A DNA stretch of 53,592 nucleotides from Bacteroidales bacterium (GCA_016931855.1 JAFGDZ010000070.1:1-53592); one strand, 5' to 3'. Positions 24,312-34,198 are shown, numbered from the stretch's first letter. Notes: generated from the letters alone by a model not told the origin. A program made the numbers and translations.

Positions 24312-26351
24312 CTACCAAATGGTTGCACGCTTTTCGGGTGCAATGTATAGTGGTTCTGTTGGCTCAATGGTAAATGCCTGGTAGAACTCGGGGATGTTAA
24401 ATAGCGCACCGTTAACCCTAAAGCGGCCGGGCGAATGCACATCCTCTTTAACACGGCGCATTAGCTCCTCATCGCGAATTACCTGCCGCCAGATGTTTCC
24501 GTACGATAGGAAGAAGCGTTGGTTGGCGGTAAAGCCATCAATAGGAGAGGGCTCGTTATTCCCTTCAAGCGATTTGCGGAAGGCATGGTATGCAATGGTT
24601 AGCCCACCGTAATCGGCAATGTTCTCACCTAGGGTAAGGTTGCCATCAAGGTGCATGCTATCTATGGCAATAAATGCATTGTACTGGTCAATCAGCGGTT
24701 GGGTAAGCGCTTTAAACTTTTCGGCATCCTCAGGAGTCCACCACTCTTCAAGGTTCCCTTCCTTGCTGTATAACCGTCCTTGGTCATCAAAACCGTGAGT
24801 CATCTCATGGCCAATAACAACCCCAATTCCACCGTAGTTAATGGCATCGTCGGCATAAAGGCTAAAGAACGGAGGCTGAAGTATTCCCGCAGGGAAAACA
24901 ATCTCGTTCATGGATGGGCTGTAGTACGCGTTAACCGTTTGTGGGTTCATAAACCACTCGTCGCGGTCCACGGGCTTACCCAGCTTGTCCATATTCTTTC
25001 TGAACGAGAAGGCTAAAGAGCGCTTAATGTTAGCAGCGTAGCTATCCCTGTCTATTTCAAGGTTTGTGTAATCGGTCCACTTATCGGGATAACCAACCTT
25101 AACGTTCATAGCGTTAAGCTTATCAATGGCTTTTTGCTTGGTAACCTCGCTCATCCAGATAAGATTCTGGATACGCTCACGGTAAGCATCCTTAAGGTTG
25201 GCAACAAGGGTAACCATCTTCTCCTTTGCTTGGGGAGGGAAGTTTTCCTCTACGTAAACCTGACCAATGGCTTCGCCAAGAGCCATATTTGCAGAGCCGG
25301 CAACGCGCTCCCACCTTGGCTTATTAGTTTGGCTACCAGAAAGTACTTTTCCGTAAAAGCTAAACTGCTGCTCAACAAATGATGCGCTAAGGTATGGGGA
25401 GAAACGGTTAACTAGGTTCCAAGTAAGGTATGTTTTCCAGCTATCAATGGGTAGCTCAGTTAGCATTTTGCTCACTTCGGCAAAGAAGGCTGGGTTGTCT
25501 ATAACAAAATCGGAGGGAACATCAATGCTGATATTGGTAAAGTAAGCATTCCAGTCAAAGGCAGGTGCAATGCTCTGCATCTCCTGTAAGCTAACCTTAT
25601 TGTAGGTCTTATTTGGGTCGCGACGCTCTAGGCGGGTCATGGAAGCCTTGGCAAGGCGACTCTCTATTTGCATAACCGCATCGGCGGAAAGTGCTGCTTG
25701 TGCTTCATCCTGATTAAGCAGCTTAAACACTTGGGCTAAGTGGTTTTGGTACCCTTCGCGAATAGTTATAGAGCGAGGGTCGGGCGACAGGTAGTAATCC
25801 CTATCGGGCAAGCCTAGTCCGCCTTGGTAAAGGTTCACAATAATTTGGTCGCTTTGCTTATCGTCCTGTCCTGCATACACAAAGAAAAGGGGCGATACCC
25901 TAATGGTGTGAAGCAAAGCAATTTCCTTTTGTAGCTCGCTAGTGTTAGCAATCGCAGCAATGCTATTAAGGTTATCCTGAATAGGGTTTACGCCTAGCTG
26001 CTCAATGGCCGTTGTATCCATTCCCGAGGCATAGAAATCGCCAACTTTTTGCCAGCTGCTTCCTTTGGGAGCATCGGTTTTGCTAGCGGCTTTCTCAAAA
26101 ATGCTCTTTAGGATCTTATTATTTTCCTCTTGAAGGATGTCGAACGAGCCGTAGCGCGATTTATCGTCGGGGATAACAGTATTCTTCATCCAAGTGCCGT
26201 TTACATACTCGTAAAAGTCAACGCCTGGTTTTACCGAAAGATCCATTTGCTTAGGATCAAATGCTGTTTTCTCACCCTTTTTTGATTCGCAGCTGCTAAA
26301 TGCTATTGCTGCAAAGGCTACTGCTGTCATTAGGTAAAATAGTTGTTTCAT
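24312..26351 (-). CDS. M13 family metallopeptidase lipoprotein (PepO/neprilysin-like)
   Basis: A 679-residue zinc endopeptidase of family M13. A signal peptide with lipobox (AFSSCESK) makes it a lipoprotein of the envelope. The catalytic HEMTH (about residues 513-517, in VIGHEMTHGFDDQGR) and the third-ligand motif GENIADYGG (about 574) are intact, and the C-terminal region with NxxxRxxG-like residues and the final IW matches the family. It would cut oligopeptides outside the inner membrane. It has its own terminator. The neighbouring metallopeptidases (M1, M3-like) suggest a peptide-scavenging role for this part of the chromosome. Confidence 0.92.
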   Translation of the reverse strand: MKQLFYLMTAVAFAAIAFSSCESKKGEKTAFDPKQMDLSVKPGVDFYEYVNGTWMKNTVIPDDKSRYGSFDILQEENNKILKSIFEKAASKTDAPKGSSWQKVGDFYASGMDTTAIEQLGVNPIQDNLNSIAAIANTSELQKEIALLHTIRVSPLFFVYAGQDDKQSDQIIVNLYQGGLGLPDRDYYLSPDPRSITIREGYQNHLAQVFKLLNQDEAQAALSADAVMQIESRLAKASMTRLERRDPNKTYNKVSLQEMQSIAPAFDWNAYFTNISIDVPSDFVIDNPAFFAEVSKMLTELPIDSWKTYLTWNLVNRFSPYLSASFVEQQFSFYGKVLSGSQTNKPRWERVAGSANMALGEAIGQVYVEENFPPQAKEKMVTLVANLKDAYRERIQNLIWMSEVTKQKAIDKLNAMNVKVGYPDKWTDYTNLEIDRDSYAANIKRSLAFSFRKNMDKLGKPVDRDEWFMNPQTVNAYYSPSMNEIVFPAGILQPPFFSLYADDAINYGGIGVVIGHEMTHGFDDQGRLYSKEGNLEEWWTPEDAEKFKALTQPLIDQYNAFIAIDSMHLDGNLTLGENIADYGGLTIAYHAFRKSLEGNNEPSPIDGFTANQRFFLSYGNIWRQVIRDEELMRRVKEDVHSPGRFRVNGALFNIPEFYQAFTIEPTEPLYIAPEKRATIW

Positions 26352-26609
26352 TGTTAAACAATTTTCAAGTATTGGTTGGGGGTATTTTTATTGCACGTAC
26401 AAAGAGAAAGAATCCTTTGTAACTGATGGGTTTGATTGTTCTATTCTTTTATGGTTTAACCTCAATCTGTAAAATGTTAAAATCTTATTTTATTGATAAT
26501 GAGTTTTGTTATCCCATGTAACCTTTTACTCTTGATGCTGAGTGCTGCTTAAATAAACAGGAAACGAGCTCTCTGTACTGTGCGGCATGCTTAAACAAAA
26601 TGTTATAGC
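26352..26609. other. Intergenic stretch between rocD terminator and M13 gene
   Basis: I see no gene here. The stretch is A+T rich and holds no exact TAnnTTTG match close to the M13 start. Confidence 0.4.
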
Positions 26610-26638
26610 CAATAAAAAGAGGGGCATTTTGCCCCTCT
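26610..26638 (-). terminator. rocD terminator
   Basis: AGAGGGGC, loop ATTTT, GCCCCTCT forms an 8-bp stem at 26618-26638, followed on the minus strand by TTTTTATT, 26 bp after the rocD stop codon. Confidence 0.85.
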
Positions 26639-26663
26639 CATAGTATTGAACTGCAATAAGAAT

Positions 26664-27884
26664 TTATTCAAATTGCTTAAACGCTTCCTTAATTAGGCCA
26701 ATAGCTTCGCGAAGTTCAGCCTCTTTAATAACAAGCGGAGGAGCAAAGCGGATAATGTTTCCGTGAGTTGGCTTAGCTAGTACGCCCTTCTCTGCCATTG
26801 CCATACATACATCCCAAGCTGTTTTGCCAGGTTTGTTGCGGATAACAATAGCGTTAAGAAGACCTTTACCACGAACAAGCTCAATCATATCGCTTTTAAC
26901 GTTACTCATCTCCTCGCGGAATATTTTACCCATCTTCTCAGCGTTCTCTGCAAGCTTCTCCTCTTTTATTACTTCAAGAGCAGCCATGGCAACTCTACCT
27001 GCAAGAGGGAATCCACCAAAGGTTGAGCCATGCTCACCTGGTTTAATGGTTAGCATAATCTCATCGTCGGCAAGAACAGCAGAAACAGGAATAACGCCAC
27101 CCGAAACGGCTTTACCAAGAATTAGAATATCAGGACGAACGCCTTCGTGGTCGCAAGCTAGTAGCTTACCAGTACGTGCAATACCAGTTTGAACCTCATC
27201 GGCAATAAACAGAACGTTCTTTTTCTTACAAAGGTCGTAAGCTTTCTTTAGGTACCCCTCGTCTGGAACAAAAACACCAGCCTCGCCTTGAATTGGCTCA
27301 AGAAGGAAACCAGCAACGTTAGGATCTGCTAGTTCGCGCTCAAGGGCAGCTAGGTCGTTGTATGGAATACGTACAAAACCAGGGGTGAATGGGCCATAAC
27401 CAGCATATGAATCCGGATCGTTACTCATTGACACAATGGTAATGGTACGTCCGTGGAAGTTTCCATCGCAAACAATAATCTTTGCTTGGTCATCCTTAAT
27501 GCCTTTTTTATTGTATGCCCACTTACGGCAAAGTTTTAGCGCAGTTTCGTCGGCCTCTGCACCAGTGTTCATTGGAAGAACTTTGTCGTATCCAAAGTAT
27601 TTGGTGATGTACTCTTCGTACTCTCCAAGCACGTCGTTGTAGAATGCCCTTGAGGTAAGTGTAAGCTTTTGTGCTTGATCTACAAGTGCTTTTACAATTT
27701 TTGGATGACAATGTCCTTGGTTTACAGCAGAATACGCTGACAGGAAGTCGAAGTAGCGCTTGCCTTCAACATCCCACATATAAATACCCTCTCCACGCTC
27801 AAGTACAACAGGAAGTGGGTGGTAGTTGTGGGCTCCGAATTTGTCCTCTCGTGCAATGTAATCTTTTGAGGTCATCTTGCTCAT
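26664..27884 (-). CDS. rocD: Ornithine--oxo-acid aminotransferase
   Basis: PLP-dependent class III aminotransferase of 406 residues, converting ornithine and 2-oxoglutarate to glutamate-5-semialdehyde and glutamate in arginine and proline metabolism; cytoplasmic. Family marks are the N-terminal [14 protein letters not shown] followed by [20 protein letters not shown], the EPIQGEAGV stretch, the [12 protein letters not shown] motif and the PLP-binding Lys (about residue 256) in [15 protein letters not shown]. Length is normal. It has its own promoter about 92 bp upstream and a strong terminator, so it is transcribed alone. The start at 27884 fits the family's short N-terminus. Confidence 0.95.
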   Translation of the reverse strand: MSKMTSKDYIAREDKFGAHNYHPLPVVLERGEGIYMWDVEGKRYFDFLSAYSAVNQGHCHPKIVKALVDQAQKLTLTSRAFYNDVLGEYEEYITKYFGYDKVLPMNTGAEADETALKLCRKWAYNKKGIKDDQAKIIVCDGNFHGRTITIVSMSNDPDSYAGYGPFTPGFVRIPYNDLAALERELADPNVAGFLLEPIQGEAGVFVPDEGYLKKAYDLCKKKNVLFIADEVQTGIARTGKLLACDHEGVRPDILILGKAVSGGVIPVSAVLADDEIMLTIKPGEHGSTFGGFPLAGRVAMAALEVIKEEKLAENAEKMGKIFREEMSNVKSDMIELVRGKGLLNAIVIRNKPGKTAWDVCMAMAEKGVLAKPTHGNIIRFAPPLVIKEAELREAIGLIKEAFKQFE

Positions 27885-27975
27885 AACAGTGGTTTTTTAT
27901 TGATTTAATAGGTGTTTAGAAGTCATTGTAAGGGTTTAATGACGGTTACAATCTTACTGCTTGTTTTTCAAATTT

Positions 27976-27983
27976 CAAAGTTA
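27976..27983 (-). promoter_or_regulatory. -7 element for rocD
   Basis: TAACTTTG on the minus strand fits TAnnTTTG exactly, giving a leader of about 85 nt. The -33 region is not obvious. Confidence 0.5.
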
Positions 27984-28269
27984 TTGAATTGCTATACAGC
28001 TATGTTAAGAAACATGCTGATTTTTTTGTGCCTTTATTTGGTTATTCTGATTTGGCGCTGTTTGGCAGGATACTTAATGAACAGCCAGACTTTGCTAGGG
28101 TTTTAAAACCTCCCATAGATGAATTATGAGCAAGCACATTGATTCTGATTGTGCTGTTTTGATTTATGCGCAGTCTGTTTGCTTTTTTGATAGCAGCCCC
28201 TACGGTTTATTCTTTTTTATGTCCCTGAACAAGTATAACTTAGATGCGTTAAATACTAAAATACAAACA
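27984..28269. other. Gene-poor stretch upstream of the nitroreductase-like gene
   Basis: The nitroreductase frame is open from 28126, but its first 48 codons look non-coding. A 64-codon plus-strand frame at 27912-28106 is hydrophobic and lacks support. I see no clear promoter for the plus-strand gene. Confidence 0.4.
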
Positions 28270-28839
28270 ATGGAGCAGTCTAGTGATAAACAGACCCAGA
28301 TTACGATGCGACGAAGCGAAATGGCTTTTTCGTTAAAGGAGCTCCCAACCGATACGCTTTTTGAGCTGTTTGAGGCAGCACGTTGGGCTGCATCGTCATA
28401 TAACGAGCAGCCATGGCGTTTTTACTACGCCAAGCGTGAGGATCCTGAGGCGTTTGTTGCTGTGCTTAACCTTTTGGCCGAGGGGAATAGGGTTTGGGCA
28501 AAAGATGCGTCGGTGCTAATTGTTTCAGCAGCAAAAAAAGAGCTGCATCGTACTGGGAGGCAAAACTTTTATGCCATGCACGATGTGGGTATGGCAACGG
28601 CCAACCTAATGATTCGTGCTACCGAGCTGGGGTTAGCAACGCACCCTATGGGTGGTTTTGATCATAAGCTAATGCACGATACTCTAATGATGGACGATAC
28701 AGAGTATCCAGTAGCTGTAATTGCGGTTGGCTATAAAGGGAATGCAGCAGCTCTCCCTCCCGAACTGCAGAAGCGGCTTAATGCTCCTAGGGTTAGGTCT
28801 AACATAGAGTCTTTTACCTTTGATGTGAACGATTTATAA
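28270..28839 (+). CDS. Nitroreductase-family protein
   Basis: FMN-dependent oxidoreductase fold of about 189 residues. The core motif FEAARWAASSYNEQPWRFYYA carries the usual (A)RxAPSxxNxQPWxF pattern, and the middle has MATANLMIRATELGLATHPMGGFD, the flavin-contacting segment. The C-terminal VIAVGYKG is the usual end strand. Probable role is NAD(P)H-dependent reduction of nitro or quinone compounds, substrate unknown. The start at 28270 (MEQSSDKQTQ) is preferred to 28126 or 28219 because the extra N-terminus is hydrophobic and has no counterpart in the family. It ends at a palindromic terminator shared with the convergent VOC gene. Confidence 0.88.
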   Translation: MEQSSDKQTQITMRRSEMAFSLKELPTDTLFELFEAARWAASSYNEQPWRFYYAKREDPEAFVAVLNLLAEGNRVWAKDASVLIVSAAKKELHRTGRQNFYAMHDVGMATANLMIRATELGLATHPMGGFDHKLMHDTLMMDDTEYPVAVIAVGYKGNAAALPPELQKRLNAPRVRSNIESFTFDVNDL

Positions 28840-28841
28840 AA

Positions 28842-28861
28842 AAAGGGGCTATAGCCCCTTT
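28842..28861. terminator. Bidirectional terminator overlapping a stop codon
   Basis: AAAGGGGCTATAGCCCCTTT is a perfect 20-bp palindrome. It contains the stop codon of the VOC gene (28849-28851) and lies 3 bp after the nitroreductase stop, with a T run on the plus side and A's giving U's on the minus side. Confidence 0.8.
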
Positions 28862-29928
28862 ACTTTTTTCAATCCCAGCAGTTTAAGCATCCAGCGTGGT
28901 AGTCGTTTTTCCGGATCGCGTTTGTCTAGGTTTATGAAAAGGCCAAGCTTTTTCATAATGGGGATTTTATGCGTTTCAACAAACTCAATAAGTGTTCCAT
29001 CTGGATCTTCAATGTAAGTAAAATGCCCAGCCGCTTCTCCCATATCAAAGCTTCCGTTGGCATTGTGCTTAACGTTTGAGTTTACTGTAAAATGGTATCC
29101 AGCCTCGTTGCACTCCTTCTCAAGAGCGCTCATGTGCTTTACGTCAAAGCATAGGTGAATAAAGCCTAAGTCGCCCCAGAAACGGTTCTCGAAAATTTTG
29201 TTTGCTTTGTCGTTAATTAGCTGTACCAGCTCAATTTGGCTGTCTCCAACAAGTTCGCTAAGCGCTCCTTTTCGGGGTGCGCTGTGCGTTAGTACAACCC
29301 TACGCATTTGGCGTGCACCTCCGGGGAGATCTTTTAGGTCGTTATAGGAATCAACGCCATCAAATACTACTTTGTCGTACCCTAAAATATTTTGGTAAAC
29401 CGCTAACGACTTATCAATATCGGAAACGCCAATTATTGCACCATAGGTGCCACCTGTTGGTTTATTAAGGTTGTTAAACCACGATGTGCTCTCTATTACC
29501 TGAAAGTGGTTGCCAAAGGGGTCTTTTACAAAGAAGTGCAGCTTCCCATCGGGGCCCGAGTGAACATCGCCAAGCGGCTCTATTCCCTGCGATTTTAGGT
29601 GATGATAGGCCTTGGTAGCATCGAAACACTTAATTTTGGCTGCAAAAATGCCTAGGTCGCCAAGCGTAACATCAAAGGTAGGGGCAAGGGGAGTTCTTTG
29701 GGAGTACTGCCATATCTCAAAACCGCCACCACCTTGCATGTTAATTGCAAGCGATGCGTGGCGCTTTTGGGGCTGCCCACCTGTATAGGGAAGCATTAGC
29801 TCGGCTACGGTGTCGTCTTCAAAAACGCGAACATCAACACCAAATGCCTTAATGTACCAGTTCCATGCTTTGTAATTGTTGGCAACACCAATGCCAATTT
29901 GCTGTATGCCACAAATTATCTTTTCCAT
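28849..29928 (-). CDS. Two-domain VOC family protein
   Basis: A 359-residue cytoplasmic protein with two vicinal-oxygen-chelate modules (about residues 5-150 and 160-325). Each ends in a typical strand: FVKDPFGNHFQVIES in the first and IEDPDGTLIEFVE in the second. The tail (about 325-359) is basic. The family includes glyoxalase I, extradiol dioxygenases and related metal enzymes; the substrate is not evident. The second module's GFIHLCFDV and the DPDG-T-IEF pattern keep the usual metal-binding Glu. It precedes an SDR gene by 20 bp and is downstream of it in transcription, so the two probably act on related small molecules. Confidence 0.85.
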   Translation of the reverse strand: MEKIICGIQQIGIGVANNYKAWNWYIKAFGVDVRVFEDDTVAELMLPYTGGQPQKRHASLAINMQGGGGFEIWQYSQRTPLAPTFDVTLGDLGIFAAKIKCFDATKAYHHLKSQGIEPLGDVHSGPDGKLHFFVKDPFGNHFQVIESTSWFNNLNKPTGGTYGAIIGVSDIDKSLAVYQNILGYDKVVFDGVDSYNDLKDLPGGARQMRRVVLTHSAPRKGALSELVGDSQIELVQLINDKANKIFENRFWGDLGFIHLCFDVKHMSALEKECNEAGYHFTVNSNVKHNANGSFDMGEAAGHFTYIEDPDGTLIEFVETHKIPIMKKLGLFINLDKRDPEKRLPRWMLKLLGLKKVKGL

Positions 29929-29948
29929 TGCGATGCGGTATATTAGGT

Positions 29949-30746
29949 TTAGGTTGTTTTAATTTTTCCAATTATCCTGTAAAATATCCTGGGGAAAAGC
30001 CTTTTTACATGCACCATTGTTAGCTCCTTGCCTCCGATTAGTACCTCTGGTTTGCGCTTTTTAATTGCCCTAAGGTAGCGCTGTGCGCATACATCGGCAG
30101 GAATACCGTTGGCTTGTCCTGGATCCATTTTTCCATGGGGAGAGCCATCCTTTTCCAGTGCATTTAGCGAGATGTTGGTTTGTACCCTACCCGGATAGGC
30201 TATGGTTACAAAAATATTGTGGGGCAGCAGCTCCAGCCTAATGGTTTCGAAAAAACCCTGAATGGCGTGCTTAGCCGATGCGTACATGGAGCGTAGCGGG
30301 AAACCAAACTTGCCCGATATGCTACTTGTTGCTGCTATATATCCCTCGCCAGCCTCAATCATATTTGGGAGAATGGCCTTGGTTAGCACCACGTACGAAA
30401 AAAAATCTATCTCCATAATCTTTCTGTCGAGGGCAATGGGGGTATCAATGGCTAGGGCGCGCTGGCTAATGCCACCATTGTTAATAAGCAGGTAAATGGC
30501 TCCATGCTTTTGCTGCACTTCGCGGGCGGTTTGCTCAACAACCTCTGGGTTTGACAGGTCAAAGGCTATAGCCTCACAAAAGGAGGTGTGCTGTAGGCAT
30601 TGCTCTTTTACCGTTAGTAGCTCGTTCTGTTGATTTGAGGATATGATTAACCTAGCGTTTTCTTTTGCAAGTTCAAGCGCTAAGGCCTGACCAATTCCCG
30701 ATGATGCGCCGGTTACCCAGCAAAGCTTATCTTTAAAAATATTCAT
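29949..30746 (-). CDS. Short-chain dehydrogenase/reductase
   Basis: NAD(P)-dependent SDR of 265 residues. The Rossmann motif is VTGASSGIGQALA, followed by NNGGISQRA and the catalytic Ser-Tyr-Lys set, with Ser in SSISGKFG and Tyr/Lys in SMYASAKHA (about residues 153-157). The C-terminal part has YPGRVQTNIS and a short basic tail, as in classical SDRs that act on lipid or steroid-like substrates; a C-terminal hydrophobic stretch may touch the membrane. Transcribed just ahead of the two-domain VOC gene, 20 bp apart, so they form an operon. Substrate unknown. Confidence 0.9.
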   Translation of the reverse strand: MNIFKDKLCWVTGASSGIGQALALELAKENARLIISSNQQNELLTVKEQCLQHTSFCEAIAFDLSNPEVVEQTAREVQQKHGAIYLLINNGGISQRALAIDTPIALDRKIMEIDFFSYVVLTKAILPNMIEAGEGYIAATSSISGKFGFPLRSMYASAKHAIQGFFETIRLELLPHNIFVTIAYPGRVQTNISLNALEKDGSPHGKMDPGQANGIPADVCAQRYLRAIKKRKPEVLIGGKELTMVHVKRLFPRIFYRIIGKIKTT

Positions 30747-30829
30747 GGCGTAAGACTTGAAAAAAATGAAACGTTTGGGATGAGGTTGTTCTTTGCTACA
30801 GCACTCATGCTAAACGCTTTTAATGAGAA

Positions 30830-30857
30830 AAAGGCTGAAGGAAAACCCTCAGCCTTT
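30830..30857 (-). terminator. Terminator of the MORN-repeat gene
   Basis: AAAGGCTGAAGG, loop AAAA, CCCTCAGCCTTT forms a 12-bp stem with one mismatch, 21 bp after the stop codon. Confidence 0.75.
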
Positions 30858-30878
30858 GCAAAGATTGTAAAAATATTC

Positions 30879-31340
30879 TCATTCGTAGCTTTTTTCGCTT
30901 AGGATATTCCCTTGGGCATCGTAAATTATCCATTTACCTGACTTCTTTCCGTTGGTGTAGGTCATATCGTACCGCATGGTGCCAGCATCGTCCCAAACAA
31001 ACCATTTCCCATGCTTTACGCCATCTTTAAAGCTGGCTTCGGCGGTTTTTTGTCCCTGGTCGTTAAAGGTTTCCCAAATGCCATCCATCTTACCCGTTTT
31101 GTAGGAGCGAATTTCGTTAATGGAGCCATTCTCAAAGTAGGTTTTGTAATCCCCATCAAGGTGGCCCTCGCTAATACTCATTTCTATACGAAGGTTCCCA
31201 TTGGGATACTTTTCGCTATAAAGGCCTGTGTATGGCTTCTTATTCTTATCAAAGTATCTGCCATCATCGCTTTGGGTAAGCTGAGCAAACGTGTACTGTG
31301 TGGCTAAAAGTAGCGCTATTAGTGTTATAATTCTTCTCAT
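30879..31340 (-). CDS. Secreted MORN-repeat (YwqK-like) protein
   Basis: A 153-residue protein with a signal peptide (MRRIITLIALLLATQYTFAQ) and four or five MORN_2-type repeats, recognisable by G-x-Y-S-E-K-Y-P-N-G, then K-T-Y-F-E-N-G-S and W-F-V-W-D-x-A-G-T. These units form beta-hairpins in the YwqK-type antitoxin-like family but also occur in secreted envelope proteins; given the signal peptide, an envelope role is more likely than an antitoxin. The frame is open for 24 codons upstream of the chosen ATG, but those residues do not fit a signal peptide. It lies between the SDR operon and the TonB receptor gene. Confidence 0.82.
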   Translation of the reverse strand: MRRIITLIALLLATQYTFAQLTQSDDGRYFDKNKKPYTGLYSEKYPNGNLRIEMSISEGHLDGDYKTYFENGSINEIRSYKTGKMDGIWETFNDQGQKTAEASFKDGVKHGKWFVWDDAGTMRYDMTYTNGKKSGKWIIYDAQGNILSEKSYE

Positions 31341-31414
31341 TGTAAAATGGTTATGTGGTGAGGGGAATAAATGCATTATACTCGTTTCCTTTGTACTCAA
31401 TTTTTGTACCAATA

Positions 31415-34198
31415 CTAGAATGAGTACGAAATACTGAACGAAAATGTTCTACCTAACGAGTAGCTGCTAAAAACATACTCCTTACCACCGAACTGATAGG
31501 TTTGCTTGTAGGGTGAGTTGAGTAGATTTTTGGCCGATAGCTTTAGCGAGTACTTCTGGGCAAACGTTTTGCTGATGTTAAAGTCCATTTGTCCGCGGGG
31601 CGACTCGTAAACATCGGGCACGCCTGTTGCATTTACTAAGTATAACCTTTCACCAGATATATTGTAGGCTAAGTTGGCGCTTATTCCATTCTTCTCATTG
31701 CTATAGCCCAAGTGTGCATTAATAATATATGGCGACTGCCCAAACATAACACGGGTGTTGCTAAAGGATGGGTCGAAATGGTGCTTTAGCTCCAACTCCT
31801 TGCTATCTATGCTAACCTGAGATTTTACCAGTGTTAGGTTTAATCCAACCTTAAAATCTTTGGTGATTTGGGCAAAATCCAAGTTTTTGCGAAGCTCAAT
31901 TTCCAATCCGTAAAGGCTAGCCTTATCAACATTACGAAGAGTGAGCTCGGGGTTTGCGGCCTCGGTGTTAAAGGTGCGCTCTATAGGGTTGTGAAACGTT
32001 TTATAGAAAACGCTAAGGGAGATTATTTCGCCAGAGTTCATAAAGGTTTCCCAGCGTAAATCAAAGTTGTCAATTAGTGTTCTTTTTAGGTTTGCATTAC
32101 CCACAAAAACAAAATCGCCAACAAAATCGAGCGATGCGTATGGCGCTAGCTCCCTAAACGATGGGCGCGCAAGGGTTCTGCTTGCCGCAAAGCGGAAGTT
32201 GGTTTTTTCTGTTGCCGAGTAGGTTAGGTTAAGCGCTGGGAGTACGTCGGTTGATGTAATCTCGCCCTTGGCAACATTTGCCCTTAGGCTCTGGGTTAGA
32301 ATATTGGTGTACTCTACGCGTGCACCAACATTTGCTCGGAATTTGCTGGTTAGGCTAAGGTCTAATAACGAGTAACCTGCCGCAACAAGCTGCTCGCCAT
32401 CGTAGCTGTTCTTCTCGTTTGTGGATTTTGAGTTGGATATATAAATTCCATCGGGAGCGTGTAGGTTCTCGTCGGCAAAATACTCGGTAATATCACCATT
32501 AAAAGTATTCGCATTCTCGCGGTAGGTAAAACTTTTCTCCCTAAATGCCCTGTTTTTGAGCACTGCAGCTCCGCCAAGCATCACCTTTCCTGTTTTACCT
32601 GCAATTTTAACGGGGACTTCAATATCGAGCTTGTTGTCCCAGTTCGACTCCTCCATGTTACGGAAGTAACGGGTAGGAACGGGGTAAAGCGTTGGGTTTA
32701 TGCTGTAAACGGTATCGGTACCATTAACGGCATAGCTGTTGGTGAAGAACCGTAGATCTGGCTCGTCCTGTGTGGACACGGTGTACGACGAGAGCCACTC
32801 AACCTTTGTTTTACCTAGTGTTGGAAGCACATGCTCTCCCTTTAGCTGGTACGAGGTAAAACCTCTTTGCAGGTATTGTAGCGTGCGGGTTTGGTAGTGC
32901 ATGTCGCCATCGGAGGGTTTGCGCCCTTCCTGCATACGTGCCGATGACTGGCCCGCTTGGTTGTGAATTAGCACAACTCCTACCTTACTATTGCTGTTTA
33001 ACTTGTAGTTTATGGTTCCCATTGCCCCCCATAGCACTTCCTGGTTGCCCTTTAGGTCGTAAGGCAGCACTAGCTCGGGTACAAGGTACTGTGAGTTCTT
33101 GTCGGTTAGCTTGTACCTATTGGTTTCGCCATCGTTGGTTTGTGAAAAGTCGTTTTGGTAGGTAAGGCTAAAAAGGTAGCCTAAATCTCTTTCCCAAAGT
33201 TCTTTTTTGTTACCCATTGATATTGAGTAGCTCTGGTTAAGGAATGAGCTAACCTGCTCTGGTGCCATTTGCTTACCAAAGGAACGGGTAATTTGCGTTA
33301 GCTTAGTGTCGTTCTCGTAAAGGTAAGGGATTTGTCCCTTTGCATCGGATGGCATGGTGCGTGTACCATCGTCAAACGCTAACCAGTCTGTTTTTCCTCC
33401 CTTGTATAGTAAGAAGTCGTTCTTTAAATTGCTGTTGGTGTTGTACCCCATTCCCATGGATAGCTGGAAGGTGAACTTCTCAGGAAAATCCTTTGTAACA
33501 ATGTTTACATACCCACCAGAGAATGAGCCGGGCAGCTCTGGCGAGAAGGTTTTGCTAATAACCATATTCTCAATAATGTTACTAGGAAACAGATCCATTT
33601 GTACTGTGTTGCGGTTGGGATCTAGGCCTGGTATTTCCGCTTTATTTAGGGTGGTTATGCTGTATCGGTCGCTAAGTCCACGAACGTAAACGTACTTGCC
33701 GCCTTCAACCGAGATTCCTGTAACGCGCTTTAGTGCGCCAGCCGCATCATTATCGCCTAAGCGGCTAATTTGCTGTGCCGATATGCCATCGAGCACCGTT
33801 GCCGACTTGCGTTGTAGGGTGAGTAGCGCTTGCTCCGTTTTTTGCACTGCGCGTGCCGATACCACAACCTCTTCTAGTCCAATGGTAGCCTCGCGTAAGC
33901 TAAAGTTTACAATGGCAGGGGAGTTGGGGGTTACTTCTATACCGGTAACCTTAATTGGCTCGTAGGAGATAAATGAGCATACAATGCTGTAGGTTCCAGG
34001 TTTTAATGCTTTTAAGGTGTAGTTGCCGTCAAAATCGGTAGTAGTTCCAGTTGTTGTGCCCTCTATAATAATGGTTGCACCAATAAGGGTTTCGCCTCTA
34101 TCCTTGTCGATAACATTACCCGTAATGCTGCCATTCTGCGAATAGCCAAAGCCAACAAAAGCTACGATAAAGGCAAGGGTAAGTATTAATCTGTTCAT
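31415..34198 (-). CDS. TonB-dependent outer membrane receptor
   Basis: A 927-residue outer membrane receptor. Signal peptide (residues about 1-20), then a CarboxypepD_reg-like domain (about 21-110: GSITGNVIDKDRGETLIGAT), a plug domain starting near 115 with GDNDAAGALKRVTGISVEGG, and a beta-barrel ending in FSISYSF with a terminal Phe. The SusC-type signature and a SusD partner are absent; the partner here is the beta-helix lipoprotein upstream. It is transcribed after that lipoprotein, with a hairpin between the two. Because the unit is divergent from a PhoB-like regulator and has a Pho-box-like array nearby, I infer uptake of a phosphate-containing or phosphate-linked compound, but the substrate is not shown by sequence. 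Confidence 0.9.
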   Translation of the reverse strand: MNRLILTLAFIVAFVGFGYSQNGSITGNVIDKDRGETLIGATIIIEGTTTGTTTDFDGNYTLKALKPGTYSIVCSFISYEPIKVTGIEVTPNSPAIVNFSLREATIGLEEVVVSARAVQKTEQALLTLQRKSATVLDGISAQQISRLGDNDAAGALKRVTGISVEGGKYVYVRGLSDRYSITTLNKAEIPGLDPNRNTVQMDLFPSNIIENMVISKTFSPELPGSFSGGYVNIVTKDFPEKFTFQLSMGMGYNTNSNLKNDFLLYKGGKTDWLAFDDGTRTMPSDAKGQIPYLYENDTKLTQITRSFGKQMAPEQVSSFLNQSYSISMGNKKELWERDLGYLFSLTYQNDFSQTNDGETNRYKLTDKNSQYLVPELVLPYDLKGNQEVLWGAMGTINYKLNSNSKVGVVLIHNQAGQSSARMQEGRKPSDGDMHYQTRTLQYLQRGFTSYQLKGEHVLPTLGKTKVEWLSSYTVSTQDEPDLRFFTNSYAVNGTDTVYSINPTLYPVPTRYFRNMEESNWDNKLDIEVPVKIAGKTGKVMLGGAAVLKNRAFREKSFTYRENANTFNGDITEYFADENLHAPDGIYISNSKSTNEKNSYDGEQLVAAGYSLLDLSLTSKFRANVGARVEYTNILTQSLRANVAKGEITSTDVLPALNLTYSATEKTNFRFAASRTLARPSFRELAPYASLDFVGDFVFVGNANLKRTLIDNFDLRWETFMNSGEIISLSVFYKTFHNPIERTFNTEAANPELTLRNVDKASLYGLEIELRKNLDFAQITKDFKVGLNLTLVKSQVSIDSKELELKHHFDPSFSNTRVMFGQSPYIINAHLGYSNEKNGISANLAYNISGERLYLVNATGVPDVYESPRGQMDFNISKTFAQKYSLKLSAKNLLNSPYKQTYQFGGKEYVFSSYSLGRTFSFSISYSF

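Noticed and set aside
27912-28106. 64-codon hydrophobic plus-strand frame
   Set aside because: It lies in the rocD promoter region, has no homology that I can see and no start context.
30879-31340. YwqK-type antitoxin
   Set aside because: MORN-type repeats fit, but the signal peptide and lack of a toxin neighbour point to an envelope protein.
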